DNA of 64,000 nucleotides. Origin: Corynebacterium diphtheriae (GTDB lineage: Bacteria > Actinomycetota > Actinomycetes > Mycobacteriales > Mycobacteriaceae). The stretch covers positions 558,001 to 622,000 of the forward strand of contig NZ_LN831026.1 of the NCBI RefSeq assembly GCF_001457455.1, read 5' to 3'. Under the pieces are notes generated by a model, which was not told the DNA's origin, did no database searches, and saw only the letters and a list, made by a program, of their open reading frames with translations. The position numbers and the translations under genes were made by a program. This document shows positions 28,006-36,854 of this stretch, piece after piece; the stretch's first letter is position 1, and each line of letters begins with the position of its first letter.

Positions 28006-28470
28006 GTGGCAGGAATTCGATTGCAGCAGGGGGAAGAAGTTCGCGTCGACGTCACCGCACCGCTGACACGTTTGATGCTTCCCGTATGTGAATTGCTCCT
28101 TATTACTGGACTGTGTTGGATGGGGATCGGCTTCCTTGATAAGTCGACACTAGACCCCAACAATGACCCCACCATGCGCAATGGTGTTGTGTTGCTGTGG
28201 GCTGCCTTGAGCTGCTGGCGCTTTGTGCTGCCAGTCGTGCGTGCTCGGAAGGAACGCATAATCGTTACTAACCAGCGAATCATCCTGCGAGCGCCAGGTC
28301 TTATGGGGGCGAAAGAATCGATTCCGTTTCACGCCGTGCGCTATATCGGGCGCAAAAGGAAAAATATATCCTTGGCCGTGGCTGGTTATTCCCGCCCCAT
28401 TCTTCTACCCAATGTTGCCAAGGCTAAATATGTAGTTAACGAAATAGAGCAACATATTGGCTATCGGTAA
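28006..28470 (+). CDS. PH-domain membrane protein
   Basis: This 154-residue protein has two membrane helices (about 24-42 and 58-76) followed by a bacterial PH-like domain (IIVTNQRIILRAP, FHAVRYIGRKRKN). Its role is unknown; the family often sits in membrane-associated complexes. GTG 28006 directly follows the birA TAA, so translation is coupled. The same birA-PH-purK order exists in C. glutamicum as I recall it. Confidence 0.8.
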   Translation: MAGIRLQQGEEVRVDVTAPLTRLMLPVCELLLITGLCWMGIGFLDKSTLDPNNDPTMRNGVVLLWAALSCWRFVLPVVRARKERIIVTNQRIILRAPGLMGAKESIPFHAVRYIGRKRKNISLAVAGYSRPILLPNVAKAKYVVNEIEQHIGYR

Positions 28471-28518
28471 CCCCCGTATCTGGTTATAACCGGCATGGGG
28501 TGGTGCAGGGGTGCACGC

Positions 28519-28524
28519 TATAGT
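28519..28524 (+). promoter_or_regulatory. -10 box of purK
   Basis: TATAGT lies 8 bp before GTG 28533, supporting that GTG as a leaderless start. Confidence 0.5.
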
Positions 28525-28532
28525 TGTTACCC

Positions 28533-29729
28533 GTGACTCACAGCAACGGTAATCCAGCAGCCCACGCGACAAACATGCCAATTCTGTGCGTGATCGGCGA
28601 CGGTCAATTGGCACGAATGATGCACACCGCAGCTATCGAGTTAGGGCAATCGGTGCGTATTCTCGCAGGAGCTCCTAATGCCTCCGCAGCGCAGGTAGCA
28701 GCCGACGTTGTGCTGGGGGACTACACCAACCTCGACGATCTGCGCCGCGTCACCGAAGGTGCACACGCAGTCACCTTCGATCACGAACACGTGCCCAACC
28801 AGCACCTAGAAGCACTGATCGCAGAAGGAATCAACGTCCAACCGCGGCCAGCTGCATTGGTCAATGCACAAGACAAACTCGTGATGCGCCAGCGGCTAGC
28901 AGAACTCGGTGCCCCAGTTCCCGCATTCGCAGCCATCGATAGCGTTGAAGACGCCACCGCATTCTGGAACACCGTTGACGGTGCCGTCTGCTTGAAAGCC
29001 CGCCGCGGCGGCTACGACGGCAAAGGCGTGTGGTTCCCCGACACCCTCGAGGAACTTACCGAGCTCGTCTCCGAACTACTAGCAGCCGGAACCCCACTAA
29101 TGGGCGAACACAAAGTGACCCTTGTTCGTGAACTATCCGCAATGGTCGCTCGCACCCCATCCGGAGAAGTCAAAGGCTGGCCAGTCGTAGAATCCATCCA
29201 AAAAGATGGCATCTGCTGGTTCGCTATCGCACCTGCTCCTGATCTTTCTCCAGAGCTGAAAGAACAAGCCGAAAACGTTGCCATCACCATTGCCACCGAA
29301 CTCGGCGTGACCGGCAACCTCGCCGTTGAACTGTTTGAAACTCCCGACGGCATCTTTGTTAACGAGCTAGCCATGCGCCCCCACAACACAGGGCACTGGA
29401 CCCAAGATGGTTGCGTGACCGACCAATTCGAGCAACACATCCGTGCTGTACTCGACCTACCGCTAGGATCGACCGCACCGCTGCAAAACTACACCGTCAT
29501 GGCAAACGTTCTCGGTGCTGCCGAAGACCCCGAAACCCCCATGCCACAGCGCATGATCGACGTGTGGAAGCGCTACCCAGAAGCGAAAATCCACATGTAT
29601 GGCAAAGACCATCGACTAGGCCGCAAAATTGGCCACGTCAACATGGCCGGCACGGATGTAGAAGAACTGAAAACCGCAGCTGAAAACGCCGCCTACTACC
29701 TCGTTCACGCCGAATGGAAGGAACAATAA
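28533..29729 (+). CDS. purK: N5-carboxyaminoimidazole ribonucleotide synthase
   Basis: This 398-residue ATP-grasp enzyme converts AIR, ATP and bicarbonate to N5-CAIR in purine synthesis. Motifs: [55 protein letters not shown] 28533 is chosen over TTG 28524 because of the -10 box; the conserved core begins at [10 protein letters not shown]. The stop overlaps the start of purE by one base (TAATG), so the pair is coupled and acts in consecutive steps. Confidence 0.95.
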   Translation: MTHSNGNPAAHATNMPILCVIGDGQLARMMHTAAIELGQSVRILAGAPNASAAQVAADVVLGDYTNLDDLRRVTEGAHAVTFDHEHVPNQHLEALIAEGINVQPRPAALVNAQDKLVMRQRLAELGAPVPAFAAIDSVEDATAFWNTVDGAVCLKARRGGYDGKGVWFPDTLEELTELVSELLAAGTPLMGEHKVTLVRELSAMVARTPSGEVKGWPVVESIQKDGICWFAIAPAPDLSPELKEQAENVAITIATELGVTGNLAVELFETPDGIFVNELAMRPHNTGHWTQDGCVTDQFEQHIRAVLDLPLGSTAPLQNYTVMANVLGAAEDPETPMPQRMIDVWKRYPEAKIHMYGKDHRLGRKIGHVNMAGTDVEELKTAAENAAYYLVHAEWKEQ

Positions 29730-30229
29730 TGACACCACTCGTAGGCCTTATCATGGGCTCCGACTCCGACTGGCCCACCGTTGAACCAGCCGCCGAGGTA
29801 CTCGCCGAATTCGGCATCCCCTTCGAAGTAGGCGTAGTTTCTGCACACCGTACTCCAGAGAAAATGCTGGCATACGCAAAAACCGCACATGAGCGCGGTC
29901 TAAAATGTATCATTGCCTGCGCCGGCGGTGCCGCACACCTACCTGGCATGGTCGCAGCAGCCACCCCGCTACCCGTCATCGGAATCCCACGCGCTCTCAA
30001 AGAACTCGACGGCATGGATTCTCTGCTCTCCATCGTCCAAATGCCAGGCGGGGTTCCCGTTGCTACCGTCTCCATCGGAGGCGCTAAAAATGCCGGCCTA
30101 CTAGCAGCACGCATCCTCGGTGCCGGCGACCCAGAACTAGTAACCAAGATGGCTGACTACCAAGAAAACATGCGCCAAGAAGTTGAGCGCAAAGATGCCA
30201 ACCTCAAGAAGAAATTGATGGGCGAGTAA
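29729..30229 (+). CDS. purE: N5-carboxyaminoimidazole ribonucleotide mutase
   Basis: This 166-residue class I PurE converts N5-CAIR to CAIR. The signature [16 protein letters not shown] is followed by [12 protein letters not shown] and [14 protein letters not shown], the active-site segments. The ATG at 29729 follows AAGGA and overlaps the purK stop; an in-frame upstream ATG lies inside purK. A YdcF-like gene follows within 5 bp. Confidence 0.95.
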   Translation: MTPLVGLIMGSDSDWPTVEPAAEVLAEFGIPFEVGVVSAHRTPEKMLAYAKTAHERGLKCIIACAGGAAHLPGMVAAATPLPVIGIPRALKELDGMDSLLSIVQMPGGVPVATVSIGGAKNAGLLAARILGAGDPELVTKMADYQENMRQEVERKDANLKKKLMGE

Positions 30230-30233
30230 GTTT

Positions 30234-30695
30234 TTGTTCCGGAAGGAATCGACGATTCTTGTCTTGGGCTCCAAAGTCAGGGGAGCCCAACCAGGTCACG
30301 TGTTGCGCTGGCGACTCGAGCATGCGCTTGAGCTATCTCGGCACACCACGGGGCCTATTGTTGTTTCTGGCAAGGGGGAGGCCTATGTGATGGACGATTG
30401 GTTGATTCGCCACGGGGTGGATTATCGTCGTTTGATCGTGGAACCGGAGGCGACAAGCACCAACGAAAACATAGAAAATGCTCACGCGTTGTTGCCGTAT
30501 ACTCAAGAGTGGCTGGTGGTTACCAGCGATTTTCATAAGCTGCGTACCCTTGCGTGGGCACGCCATCTTGGGGTGCCCATTCGCGTGAGTTCGGCGGTGA
30601 CTAAGCCGCCATTTCGAGTCAATAATTTTGTGCGCGAGTGCTTCGCTTTGCCGCACTCGCTGTTGCGCATTGCGTGGCGACGCCTCCTAGCGTAG
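30234..30695 (+). CDS. YdcF/DUF218-family protein with palindromic element at its start
   Basis: This 153-residue protein of the YdcF/ElyC/SanA family has the core ILVLGSKVRG, GPIVVSGKGEAY, EPEATSTNENIENA and VTSDFHKLRTLAWA, a Rossmann-like fold linked in other bacteria to envelope metabolism. The only usual start codon before the core is TTG 30234, right at the left end of a palindromic element that supplies the first residues (FRKESTIL). The original start was probably displaced by the insertion. It closely follows purE and ends overlapping convergent hypD by 9 bp. It marks the left edge of the hydrogenase island. Confidence 0.75.
   Translation: MFRKESTILVLGSKVRGAQPGHVLRWRLEHALELSRHTTGPIVVSGKGEAYVMDDWLIRHGVDYRRLIVEPEATSTNENIENAHALLPYTQEWLVVTSDFHKLRTLAWARHLGVPIRVSSAVTKPPFRVNNFVRECFALPHSLLRIAWRRLLA
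30237..30265. repeat. palindromic element copy D (start of YdcF-like gene)
   Basis: TTCCGGAAGGAATCG-A-CGATTCTTG: the left arm and core are intact, the right arm decays after GATTCTT. It is read as FRKESTIL at the start of the protein. Confidence 0.8.
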
Positions 30696-31802
30696 CGCCG
30701 CGGCCTCCTCACGGTTGATACGTCCGAAGTTGTAATATGCAGCGCAGGCGCCTTCGGGCGATACCATGCACGTTCCGATGGGGGTCTGCGGGGTGCAGGC
30801 GGTGCCAAAGACACGGCATTGCCACGGCTTGATTTTTCCGGTCAAAACGGAGCCGCACTCGCAGGCGACGGGGTCGGGGATTCGGCGGCCGGGGACGTCG
30901 AAAAGCTTTTCTGCATCCCACTGCGCATACTCGTCTGCGATTCCGAGGCCAGAGTTGGGGATCCAGCCAAGACCGCGCCATTCGAAGGTCTCGCGAACAC
31001 GGAACACTCGTGACATCAAGTTGAGTGCGGCAGTGTTGCCCTCGGGGCGCACAACGCGGGCGTATTGGTTTCCTACCTCGGAGGTGCCGCGGAGGAACTG
31101 CTGGAGCAGCATGTCCACGGTTTGAAGAACGTCGAGAGGCTCGAATCCTGCGACGACAACGGGCTTGTTAAATTCCTCGGGGAGGAACTTAAACGTGTCG
31201 GTTCCGACGATGGTGGCCACGTGGCCTGGGCCGATAAAGCCATCAACTTTGGTGTCGTTGACCAAAACACGTAGAGGTGGCTCGATGGTCACATGGTTGC
31301 TAAACACCGCAAAGTTGGTCACATTCTCGCGTTTGGCCGCCTCGAGTGTTACAGCAGTCGACGGGGCAGTCGTTTCAAAACCTACGGCGAAAAACACCAC
31401 CATTTTGGTGGGATTGTCCTTGGCTACTTTGAGGGCGTCGAGAGGCGAGTACACGAAGCGGACGTCGGCGCCGTTCGCGCGGGCGTCGAGAAGCGAGCCG
31501 GTAGAACCAGGAACGCGCATCATATCGCCGAAGGTGGTCAAGATGACGTTGGGTTGAGAGGCCAACCACAAGGCATCGTCGACGCGTCCCATGGGGATGA
31601 CGCACACAGGACAACCTGGGCCATGGACGAGGTCGATGTTGTCGGGGAGGAGGTTTTCCAAGCCGTAGCGATAGATCGTGTGCGTGTGACCACCACAAAT
31701 CTCCATGAGCGAGATCTCGCCAAGCTGAGCTGCATCTTTTTCGATACGATTCAGAAGTGCTTTGGCTGCTTCAGGATCGCGGAACTCATCTACGTACTTC
31801 AT
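30687..31802 (-). CDS. hypD: hydrogenase maturation protein HypD
   Basis: This 371-residue Fe-S protein, with HypC, holds and assembles the Fe(CN)2CO unit for the [NiFe] site. Conserved cysteine motifs are visible: MEICGGHTHTIYRYG, HGPGCPVCVIP, VVAGFEPLD and a C-terminal Cys-rich cluster part (DPVACECGSVLTGKIKPWQC). ATG 31802 overlaps the TGA of hypC by one base, so the two are coupled. Its 3' end overlaps the YdcF-like gene by 9 bp on the other strand. Confidence 0.96.
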   Translation of the reverse strand: MKYVDEFRDPEAAKALLNRIEKDAAQLGEISLMEICGGHTHTIYRYGLENLLPDNIDLVHGPGCPVCVIPMGRVDDALWLASQPNVILTTFGDMMRVPGSTGSLLDARANGADVRFVYSPLDALKVAKDNPTKMVVFFAVGFETTAPSTAVTLEAAKRENVTNFAVFSNHVTIEPPLRVLVNDTKVDGFIGPGHVATIVGTDTFKFLPEEFNKPVVVAGFEPLDVLQTVDMLLQQFLRGTSEVGNQYARVVRPEGNTAALNLMSRVFRVRETFEWRGLGWIPNSGLGIADEYAQWDAEKLFDVPGRRIPDPVACECGSVLTGKIKPWQCRVFGTACTPQTPIGTCMVSPEGACAAYYNFGRINREEAAALR

Positions 31803-32059
31803 CAAATCTCCGATGACTCAAAAGATTGCAGTTCCTCATCAAAGCCGCCCAGCTGCTTAATTTGTTGAAGCGTCACTGCCGCCTCGTCTTCATCAATCTT
31901 GCTCAGTGCAAAACCTACGTGAATTAAAACCCAGTCACCTACATCAATTGTTTCGGCAAGAAGATCGGTGGAAACCATGCGCGAGACGCCACTCATGCTT
32001 ACAGTAGCTCTCGTAGAGTCATGAATTTCCGCAATTTGGGCGGGCACCCCAAGGCACAT
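31802..32059 (-). CDS. hypC: hydrogenase maturation chaperone HypC (copy 1)
   Basis: This 85-residue HypC/HupF protein begins MCLGVPAQIAEI; the Cys2 exposed after Met removal is the Fe ligand. The ATG at 32059 behind GAGGAG is therefore the right start, not the one 24 bp upstream. It ends in a short acidic tail. It is coupled to hypD and divergent from hypE with 57 bp between. A second hypC lies at 42974. Confidence 0.94.
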   Translation of the reverse strand: MCLGVPAQIAEIHDSTRATVSMSGVSRMVSTDLLAETIDVGDWVLIHVGFALSKIDEDEAAVTLQQIKQLGGFDEELQSFESSEI

Positions 32060-32116
32060 AGATTTACTCCTCATATCCTTCAATACCGCTAGAAAACACT
32101 ACCAAGGAAACAATCG

Positions 32117-33187
32117 ATGGAACCCAAGAATCGACTAAACGACGACGAACACAAGGTAAATATCAACATCGATCGCGTACGCGCCCGACCTTTTCGATTC
32201 ACAGACGACAAAGTCACGCTTCAGCACGGAGCAGGCGGAAAAGCCTCGGCCGCTTTGGTAGAAAACATATTCTACTCCGGATACGGTAACGATCACCTCG
32301 AGATGCGTGGCGACGCCGCCGTGGTACCCACAGATGTGGCTGGCGGAACCCTTGCGTTTTCTACTGACTCCTACGTGGTCAACCCCATCGAATTCCCAGG
32401 TGGCAGTATCGGTGATCTTGCGGTTAACGGAACAGTCAACGACCTCGCGGTATCCGGCGCGATCCCCACGATGATCTCTACTGCCTTCATCCTCGAAGAA
32501 GGCCTTGAGATCGCCACGCTCAAGCGCATCGTTGCAGACATGCATGCAGCTGCTGAAACTGCTGGTGTACACATCGTGACCGGTGATACCAAAGTGGTTC
32601 CCAAAGGCACATGCGACAAGCTCTACATCACTACCGCAGGTGTGGGAATCATTCCTGAGGGCCGTACCAGTGCTGACCCCCAAGTAGGGGATGCGATCAT
32701 CGTTTCTGGCCCCATCGCCGACCACGGCATGGCCGTCATGATGGCACGTGGTGATCTCGCCATCAGCGCTCCTATTGAATCCGACACCCGAAGCGTGAAC
32801 GGCCAAATTGAAGCGCTCTATGCTGCTGGCGTGACCCCACGTTGGATGCGCGACGCTACCCGTGGCGGACTTGCTACTGTCATGAACGAGCTCGCCCGAG
32901 CCACCGGCCTAGGCGTAGCCCTCAACGACCCGCTGCCAGTTCGCGATATGACCCGAGCCGCCTGCGACATGCTCGGCATCGACCCCATGTACGTAGCAAA
33001 CGAAGGCACCTTCGTGGCGATCGTTCCCGCCGACCAAGTAGACACCGCACTGGCAACCATCCCCGAAGCCAGCTGCATCGGCCAGATCGTGGAACAACCA
33101 GCCGCATCCGTCGTTCTGCGTACCGGTTTTGGCGGTTCCCGCATGGTGGACATGTTGGTCGGTGACCCGCTACCACGAATCTGCTAA
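32117..33187 (+). CDS. hypE: hydrogenase maturation protein HypE
   Basis: This 356-residue AIR-synthase-like (PurM-fold) enzyme dehydrates a C-terminal thiocarboxamide to thiocyanate, providing cyanide for the Fe centre. The essential C-terminal Cys is present (PLPRIC). Other marks: LQHGAGGKASAALVE, GDLAVNGTVNDLAVSGA, VTGDTKVV. It is divergent from hypC-hypD and converges closely with hypF. AAGGAAAC precedes the ATG. Confidence 0.96.
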   Translation: MEPKNRLNDDEHKVNINIDRVRARPFRFTDDKVTLQHGAGGKASAALVENIFYSGYGNDHLEMRGDAAVVPTDVAGGTLAFSTDSYVVNPIEFPGGSIGDLAVNGTVNDLAVSGAIPTMISTAFILEEGLEIATLKRIVADMHAAAETAGVHIVTGDTKVVPKGTCDKLYITTAGVGIIPEGRTSADPQVGDAIIVSGPIADHGMAVMMARGDLAISAPIESDTRSVNGQIEALYAAGVTPRWMRDATRGGLATVMNELARATGLGVALNDPLPVRDMTRAACDMLGIDPMYVANEGTFVAIVPADQVDTALATIPEASCIGQIVEQPAASVVLRTGFGGSRMVDMLVGDPLPRIC

Positions 33188-33195
33188 TGACTAAG

Positions 33196-35430
33196 CTAGG
33201 CGGTGCTCACAGTCCAACGTCCCAGCACCGCCTGGCCGAGGCTTAACCCGCCATCATTCGGCGGCACAATTTGATGGCGCATATCAACGCGCAACATGCT
33301 CGACAACAGTTGATTCAATGCGCAACCACCAGTAAGACCGGTACTCATGCCGACTGCAGCCTCATCGATGTGGTGCTGAAGAATCTGCGCTACCGCATGA
33401 TGAAACGTCCACGGGTTTCGAGTCTCAAGAAGTTCCGCAAATGCCTCCGGAAACGACGTCGCCTCTGATTCTCGTTTCTCGCAATTTCTAGCCGCAGCCT
33501 CGAACAACATCGCGGACTCCGCCTCAAAACTCGGCGGGCGAATCCCCACGATTGCAGCCGCAGCATCAAACACGCGGCCCAGCGAACTTGTACGCACCAC
33601 GCCAAAGCCAGACGACAACTGACTTTCTACTAGTTCGATCTCTGCCGCAGATGTGTGGGAAAGAATCGACGATTCTTTCCCACAATCCCAGTCCAAATCC
33701 CATGCATGTGCGATGCCGGCCGCGATCCGCCACGGATGCTGGACCGCGCGATCGCCACCAACAAGTTCAAAGGTGGGGACGTGCCACGTGCGCTCGAATC
33801 CAGTATCAGGATGATAGGAAAGAAGCTCGCCACCCCAGATCGTATTGTCGTGCCCATAGCCGGTGCCGTCTGCGGCCAGAATGACCGCTGGTGTACCACA
33901 TGCGCGGTGTTCAGCAAGAAGCGCCATCGCATGGGCTTCATGATGCTGAACCTGAACAAGCGGAATATCGTTGGATTCGCTATAGCGCTGTGCCCAAGCG
34001 GTGGTGGCATAGCTGGGATGAAGATCGCAGACCAACAAGTCGGGGCGGGTGCGCTGCATGCTCAGCATTTGATCAACTGCGCGATGGAACGCCTGCTGGC
34101 TTGGCCACGATCCCATATCCCCAATGTGGCTAGAGATATGTGCGTAGTCTTCGTGAGCAAGGGTAAAAGTGTTTTTTAATTCTCCACCGACTGCGAGCGT
34201 GCTCAGTGCCGGTTGGCCAGCTTCGGCAAAAGTGGGAATCGTCAGTGGCAGTGGGGCAAACCCCCGCGATCGTCTAATGGGAACAATGCCGTGTGCGCTG
34301 GGAACGACCACCGAATCTTCCACAGGAATATGAATCGGGCGATCGTGCATGAGGAACACATCGGCAAGATGCGTCAGATTCTCGCGCGCTACGTCATTAT
34401 CCCAGCACAGGGGCTCGCCGGAGTTATTGGCAGAAGTCGCTACGACAGGGGAGTCAACCAAGAGCGTATGCAGTGGTGTATAGGGCAGCACGAGTCCTAC
34501 ATAGTCCAAGCCTGGAGCAATGAGTAGGCTGAGTTTGAGGCGTTGCTTGCTTGTCGTGGGCACTAAAACGATGGGATGCGCAGGATCAGTAAGCGCCGCC
34601 GTGGTATCGGCATCTAATCTGGCTAGCTCACGGGCTTTTTCCACATCGGGAATCATAACGGCCAGCGGTTTTGTGGGGCGATGCTTACGTTCGCGCAGCG
34701 TTCGCACTGCTTCGTCATTGGTTGCGTCGCACATGAGATGGAATCCGCCTAGGCCCTTAACGGCTACAATCTTTCCCCTCGAGATTGCGTCACGGCAGTA
34801 AGCGATGGGGTCGTCGACACGCAAGCGTAGCGGTGGCCTGCCATGCGTTTCAGTAGCCTCTACCCACAACGACGGACCGCAATCAGGACAGCTAATTGGC
34901 TGGGCATGATAGCGGCGATCGTGCGGATCGGAATACTCCTTGGCGCACTGCGGACACATGGGGAAAAGCTTCATTGTTGTCAGCGGTCGGTCATAGGGAA
35001 GGTCCTCAATGATGCTCAAACGCGGTCCACAATGAGTACACGTTGTAAAAGGGTAGCGATAACGGCGATTGTTTGGATCCGCCATATCCGCCAAACAATC
35101 AGGGCAGGTCGCAACATCGGGTGGGATCAGTGTGCGCGCGCCGGGGAGATGCTCGGATGCGACGATGCGGAAGTCTGTTTCGTGGCTGATCGGTGGGCAT
35201 GATGACTGCGTGACGGTTACCACGTGTGCGAGTGGTGGGAGGGTGGCGAGCACGTCGGAAATGAATGCATCGAGGATGTCCTCGGATAGGGCTTGGGCCT
35301 CGACAAACACCTCAAGATCGTTGTTGCCACACAAGCCAGTTATGCGATGACGGGCGGCGACGGCGGCAACGTGGGGGCGAAAGCCTACCCCCTGAACTAC
35401 ACCCCTGAGAAGGTATCGAGTGCGCAACAT
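33196..35430 (-). CDS. hypF: carbamoyltransferase HypF with in-frame palindromic element
   Basis: This 744-residue protein makes the thiocarbamoyl group on HypE from carbamoyl phosphate. Domains in order: acylphosphatase (VVQGVGFRP), two zinc fingers (CPDCLADM...CTHCGPR and CPQCAKEY...CPDCGP), YrdC-like nucleotide-binding domain (about 200-380), and the Kae1-like carbamoyltransferase part with VQHHEAHAMALLAEH. A perfect palindromic element (33654-33684) lies in the last domain, read CGKESSILSHT, so the loop there is probably extended. The ATG is 6 bp from a TAGCCT -10 box shared with divergent hypA1; no ribosome site is seen. Confidence 0.95.
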   Translation of the reverse strand: MLRTRYLLRGVVQGVGFRPHVAAVAARHRITGLCGNNDLEVFVEAQALSEDILDAFISDVLATLPPLAHVVTVTQSSCPPISHETDFRIVASEHLPGARTLIPPDVATCPDCLADMADPNNRRYRYPFTTCTHCGPRLSIIEDLPYDRPLTTMKLFPMCPQCAKEYSDPHDRRYHAQPISCPDCGPSLWVEATETHGRPPLRLRVDDPIAYCRDAISRGKIVAVKGLGGFHLMCDATNDEAVRTLRERKHRPTKPLAVMIPDVEKARELARLDADTTAALTDPAHPIVLVPTTSKQRLKLSLLIAPGLDYVGLVLPYTPLHTLLVDSPVVATSANNSGEPLCWDNDVARENLTHLADVFLMHDRPIHIPVEDSVVVPSAHGIVPIRRSRGFAPLPLTIPTFAEAGQPALSTLAVGGELKNTFTLAHEDYAHISSHIGDMGSWPSQQAFHRAVDQMLSMQRTRPDLLVCDLHPSYATTAWAQRYSESNDIPLVQVQHHEAHAMALLAEHRACGTPAVILAADGTGYGHDNTIWGGELLSYHPDTGFERTWHVPTFELVGGDRAVQHPWRIAAGIAHAWDLDWDCGKESSILSHTSAAEIELVESQLSSGFGVVRTSSLGRVFDAAAAIVGIRPPSFEAESAMLFEAAARNCEKRESEATSFPEAFAELLETRNPWTFHHAVAQILQHHIDEAAVGMSTGLTGGCALNQLLSSMLRVDMRHQIVPPNDGGLSLGQAVLGRWTVSTA
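33654..33684. repeat. palindromic element copy E (inside hypF, 31-bp perfect)
   Basis: TGTGGGAAAGAATCG, central A, then CGATTCTTTCCCACA: all 15 base pairs match. It is read as CGKESSILSHT in HypF. Confidence 0.9.
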
Positions 35431-35435
35431 AGTTC

Positions 35436-35442
35436 TAGGCTA
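35436..35442. promoter_or_regulatory. overlapping divergent -10 boxes of hypF and hypA1
   Basis: On the plus strand TAGGCT (35436-35441) is 7 bp before the hypA1 GTG; on the minus strand TAGCCT (35442-35437) is 6 bp before the hypF ATG. The hexamers share five positions within an 18-bp intergenic gap, so both messages are probably leaderless and their initiation mutually exclusive. Confidence 0.55.
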
Positions 35443-35448
35443 GTGCTT

Positions 35449-35781
35449 GTGCATGAAGTGGCGTTAAGTTCTCAGTTGGCGCGTGCTGTCGATCGGGCAG
35501 CGCAAGGCCGCCGCGTTCTTGTCGTACGGGTGCGTATTGGCGTGTTGCGTCAGGTGGTCCCCGAAACCTTGGAGTACGCGTGGGGTTTTGTTATCAAGGG
35601 AACGCCTCTGGACGGCGCGGTGTTAGAAACCACTTCCGTGCCCCTGCGGCTGCGCTGCCCTAACGGGCATATCACTGACGACGGGGAACTGAAGTTTAGT
35701 TGTGCCACTTGTGGTGCGCCCGCTGAGATAATCAGTGGGGAAGAGTTCACAGTTATGGACATAGAAGTCGAGCAATCCTAG
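35449..35781 (+). CDS. hypA: nickel metallochaperone HypA (copy 1, degenerate zinc site)
   Basis: This 110-residue HypA/HybF protein delivers nickel with HypB. It starts VHEVALSSQLARAV; the initiator Met plus His2 form the nickel site, so GTG 35449 is the start. The structural zinc site normally has two CxxC pairs; here the first reads CPNGH with only one Cys, the second CATC is intact. Perhaps the His substitutes. hypB follows at 11 bp. A second hypA at 41.5 kb has both CxxC pairs. Confidence 0.9.
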   Translation: MHEVALSSQLARAVDRAAQGRRVLVVRVRIGVLRQVVPETLEYAWGFVIKGTPLDGAVLETTSVPLRLRCPNGHITDDGELKFSCATCGAPAEIISGEEFTVMDIEVEQS

Positions 35782-35792
35782 GAGGAGTTTTC

Positions 35793-36554
35793 ATGGGGCG
35801 TTTTCATCGCCACGACGACGGTACGGTGCATTCCCACGACCATGACCACCACGGTCATTCTCATGATGTTGGGGATCACTCCGGTTACGAAACTGGGCGG
35901 GAGCGCATTGAGGTCCTAGAGGATATTTTCCACGAAAACGACCACTGCGCTGCGGATAACAAGGAGCTTTTCGACGCCCACCAGGTGCGTTGCATCAACA
36001 TCATGAGCTCGCCTGGTGCAGGTAAAACCACGGTGTTGCAGCATGTATTGCGAGCTGCTGAAGGAAAAGTGCGCGTAGGTGTTGTTGAAGGCGACATTGA
36101 AACTTCCCTAGACGCAGATCGTCTCACTGGCTTTGGTGCCCAGATTTCATTGCTGAACACTGGCAATGGTTTTGGTGGAGAGTGCCACCTCGATGCCCCT
36201 ATGGTGAGCCGTGCGCTTCGTGGCCTAGACCTTGACACCCTCGACGTGGTGCTCATTGAAAACGTTGGCAACTTGGTGTGCCCTGCGGAATTTGAAGTCG
36301 GTGAGCACAGCAAAGCGATGATCTACTCGGTCACGGAGGGGGAAGATAAGCCTCTGAAGTACCCTGTGATGTTCCGTAGCGTGGATGCAGTCGTGATTAA
36401 CAAGATCGACTTGCTGCCATATTTGGATTTTGACATGGAGCTTTTTATGAAGAATCTGCGCCAAGTCAATCCCGACGCCAAAGTGTTTGAGGTTTCTGCC
36501 AAGACGGGTGAAGGACTCGACGGCTGGATTGAATGGTTGGTCGGGGCCAAATAG
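35793..36554 (+). CDS. hypB: hydrogenase nickel incorporation GTPase HypB
   Basis: This 253-residue SIMIBI GTPase drives nickel transfer to the hydrogenase precursor. The N-terminus is His-rich (FHRHDDGTVHSHDHDHHGHSH), able to store nickel. The G-domain shows SSPGAGKTT (Walker A), GVVEGDIETSLDADR, LIENVGNLVCPAEF and VVINKIDLLPY. GGAGG lies 7 bp before the ATG. It forms an operon with hypA1 and ends in a hairpin terminator. Confidence 0.96.
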   Translation: MGRFHRHDDGTVHSHDHDHHGHSHDVGDHSGYETGRERIEVLEDIFHENDHCAADNKELFDAHQVRCINIMSSPGAGKTTVLQHVLRAAEGKVRVGVVEGDIETSLDADRLTGFGAQISLLNTGNGFGGECHLDAPMVSRALRGLDLDTLDVVLIENVGNLVCPAEFEVGEHSKAMIYSVTEGEDKPLKYPVMFRSVDAVVINKIDLLPYLDFDMELFMKNLRQVNPDAKVFEVSAKTGEGLDGWIEWLVGAK

Positions 36555-36577
36555 ACGAGTAAGCCATCTGATCTCTT

Positions 36578-36615
36578 AGGGCGAGGCTACCCCACAAAGT
36601 GGGTGTGCCCGCCCT
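36578..36615 (+). terminator. terminator of hypA1-hypB
   Basis: AGGGCG/CGCCCT with inner GGC/GCC and CCCAC/GTGGG stems and a 3-base loop, followed by TTGTATTTTC, 23 bp past the hypB stop. Confidence 0.8.
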
Positions 36616-36854
36616 TTGTATTTTCGACACAATTTAGTTGTGAAAAACGGTGTGCAAACTAAGAATCGCAGGTGGATACGAAGGTTGCGGCGCAGACTAA
36701 AAATCTCACGGACGTTATACCGTGGGGGCTATCGGCGTGAATCCTAAAAATGCAGGTGAAATGATATTCTTTCAGTGAAAAGTGCCGCATGTACGTTAGT
36801 GTTGAACAGGGCACTGGGTGTATTGGTTACTACCCCCGAGGAGGGGCTGCTGTT

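Noticed and set aside
28309..28328. GAAAGAATCGATTCCGTTTC in the PH-domain gene as another palindromic element
   Set aside because: It lacks the central GTC/GAC core, and the encoded AKESIPFHAVRY fits the normal domain without added residues.
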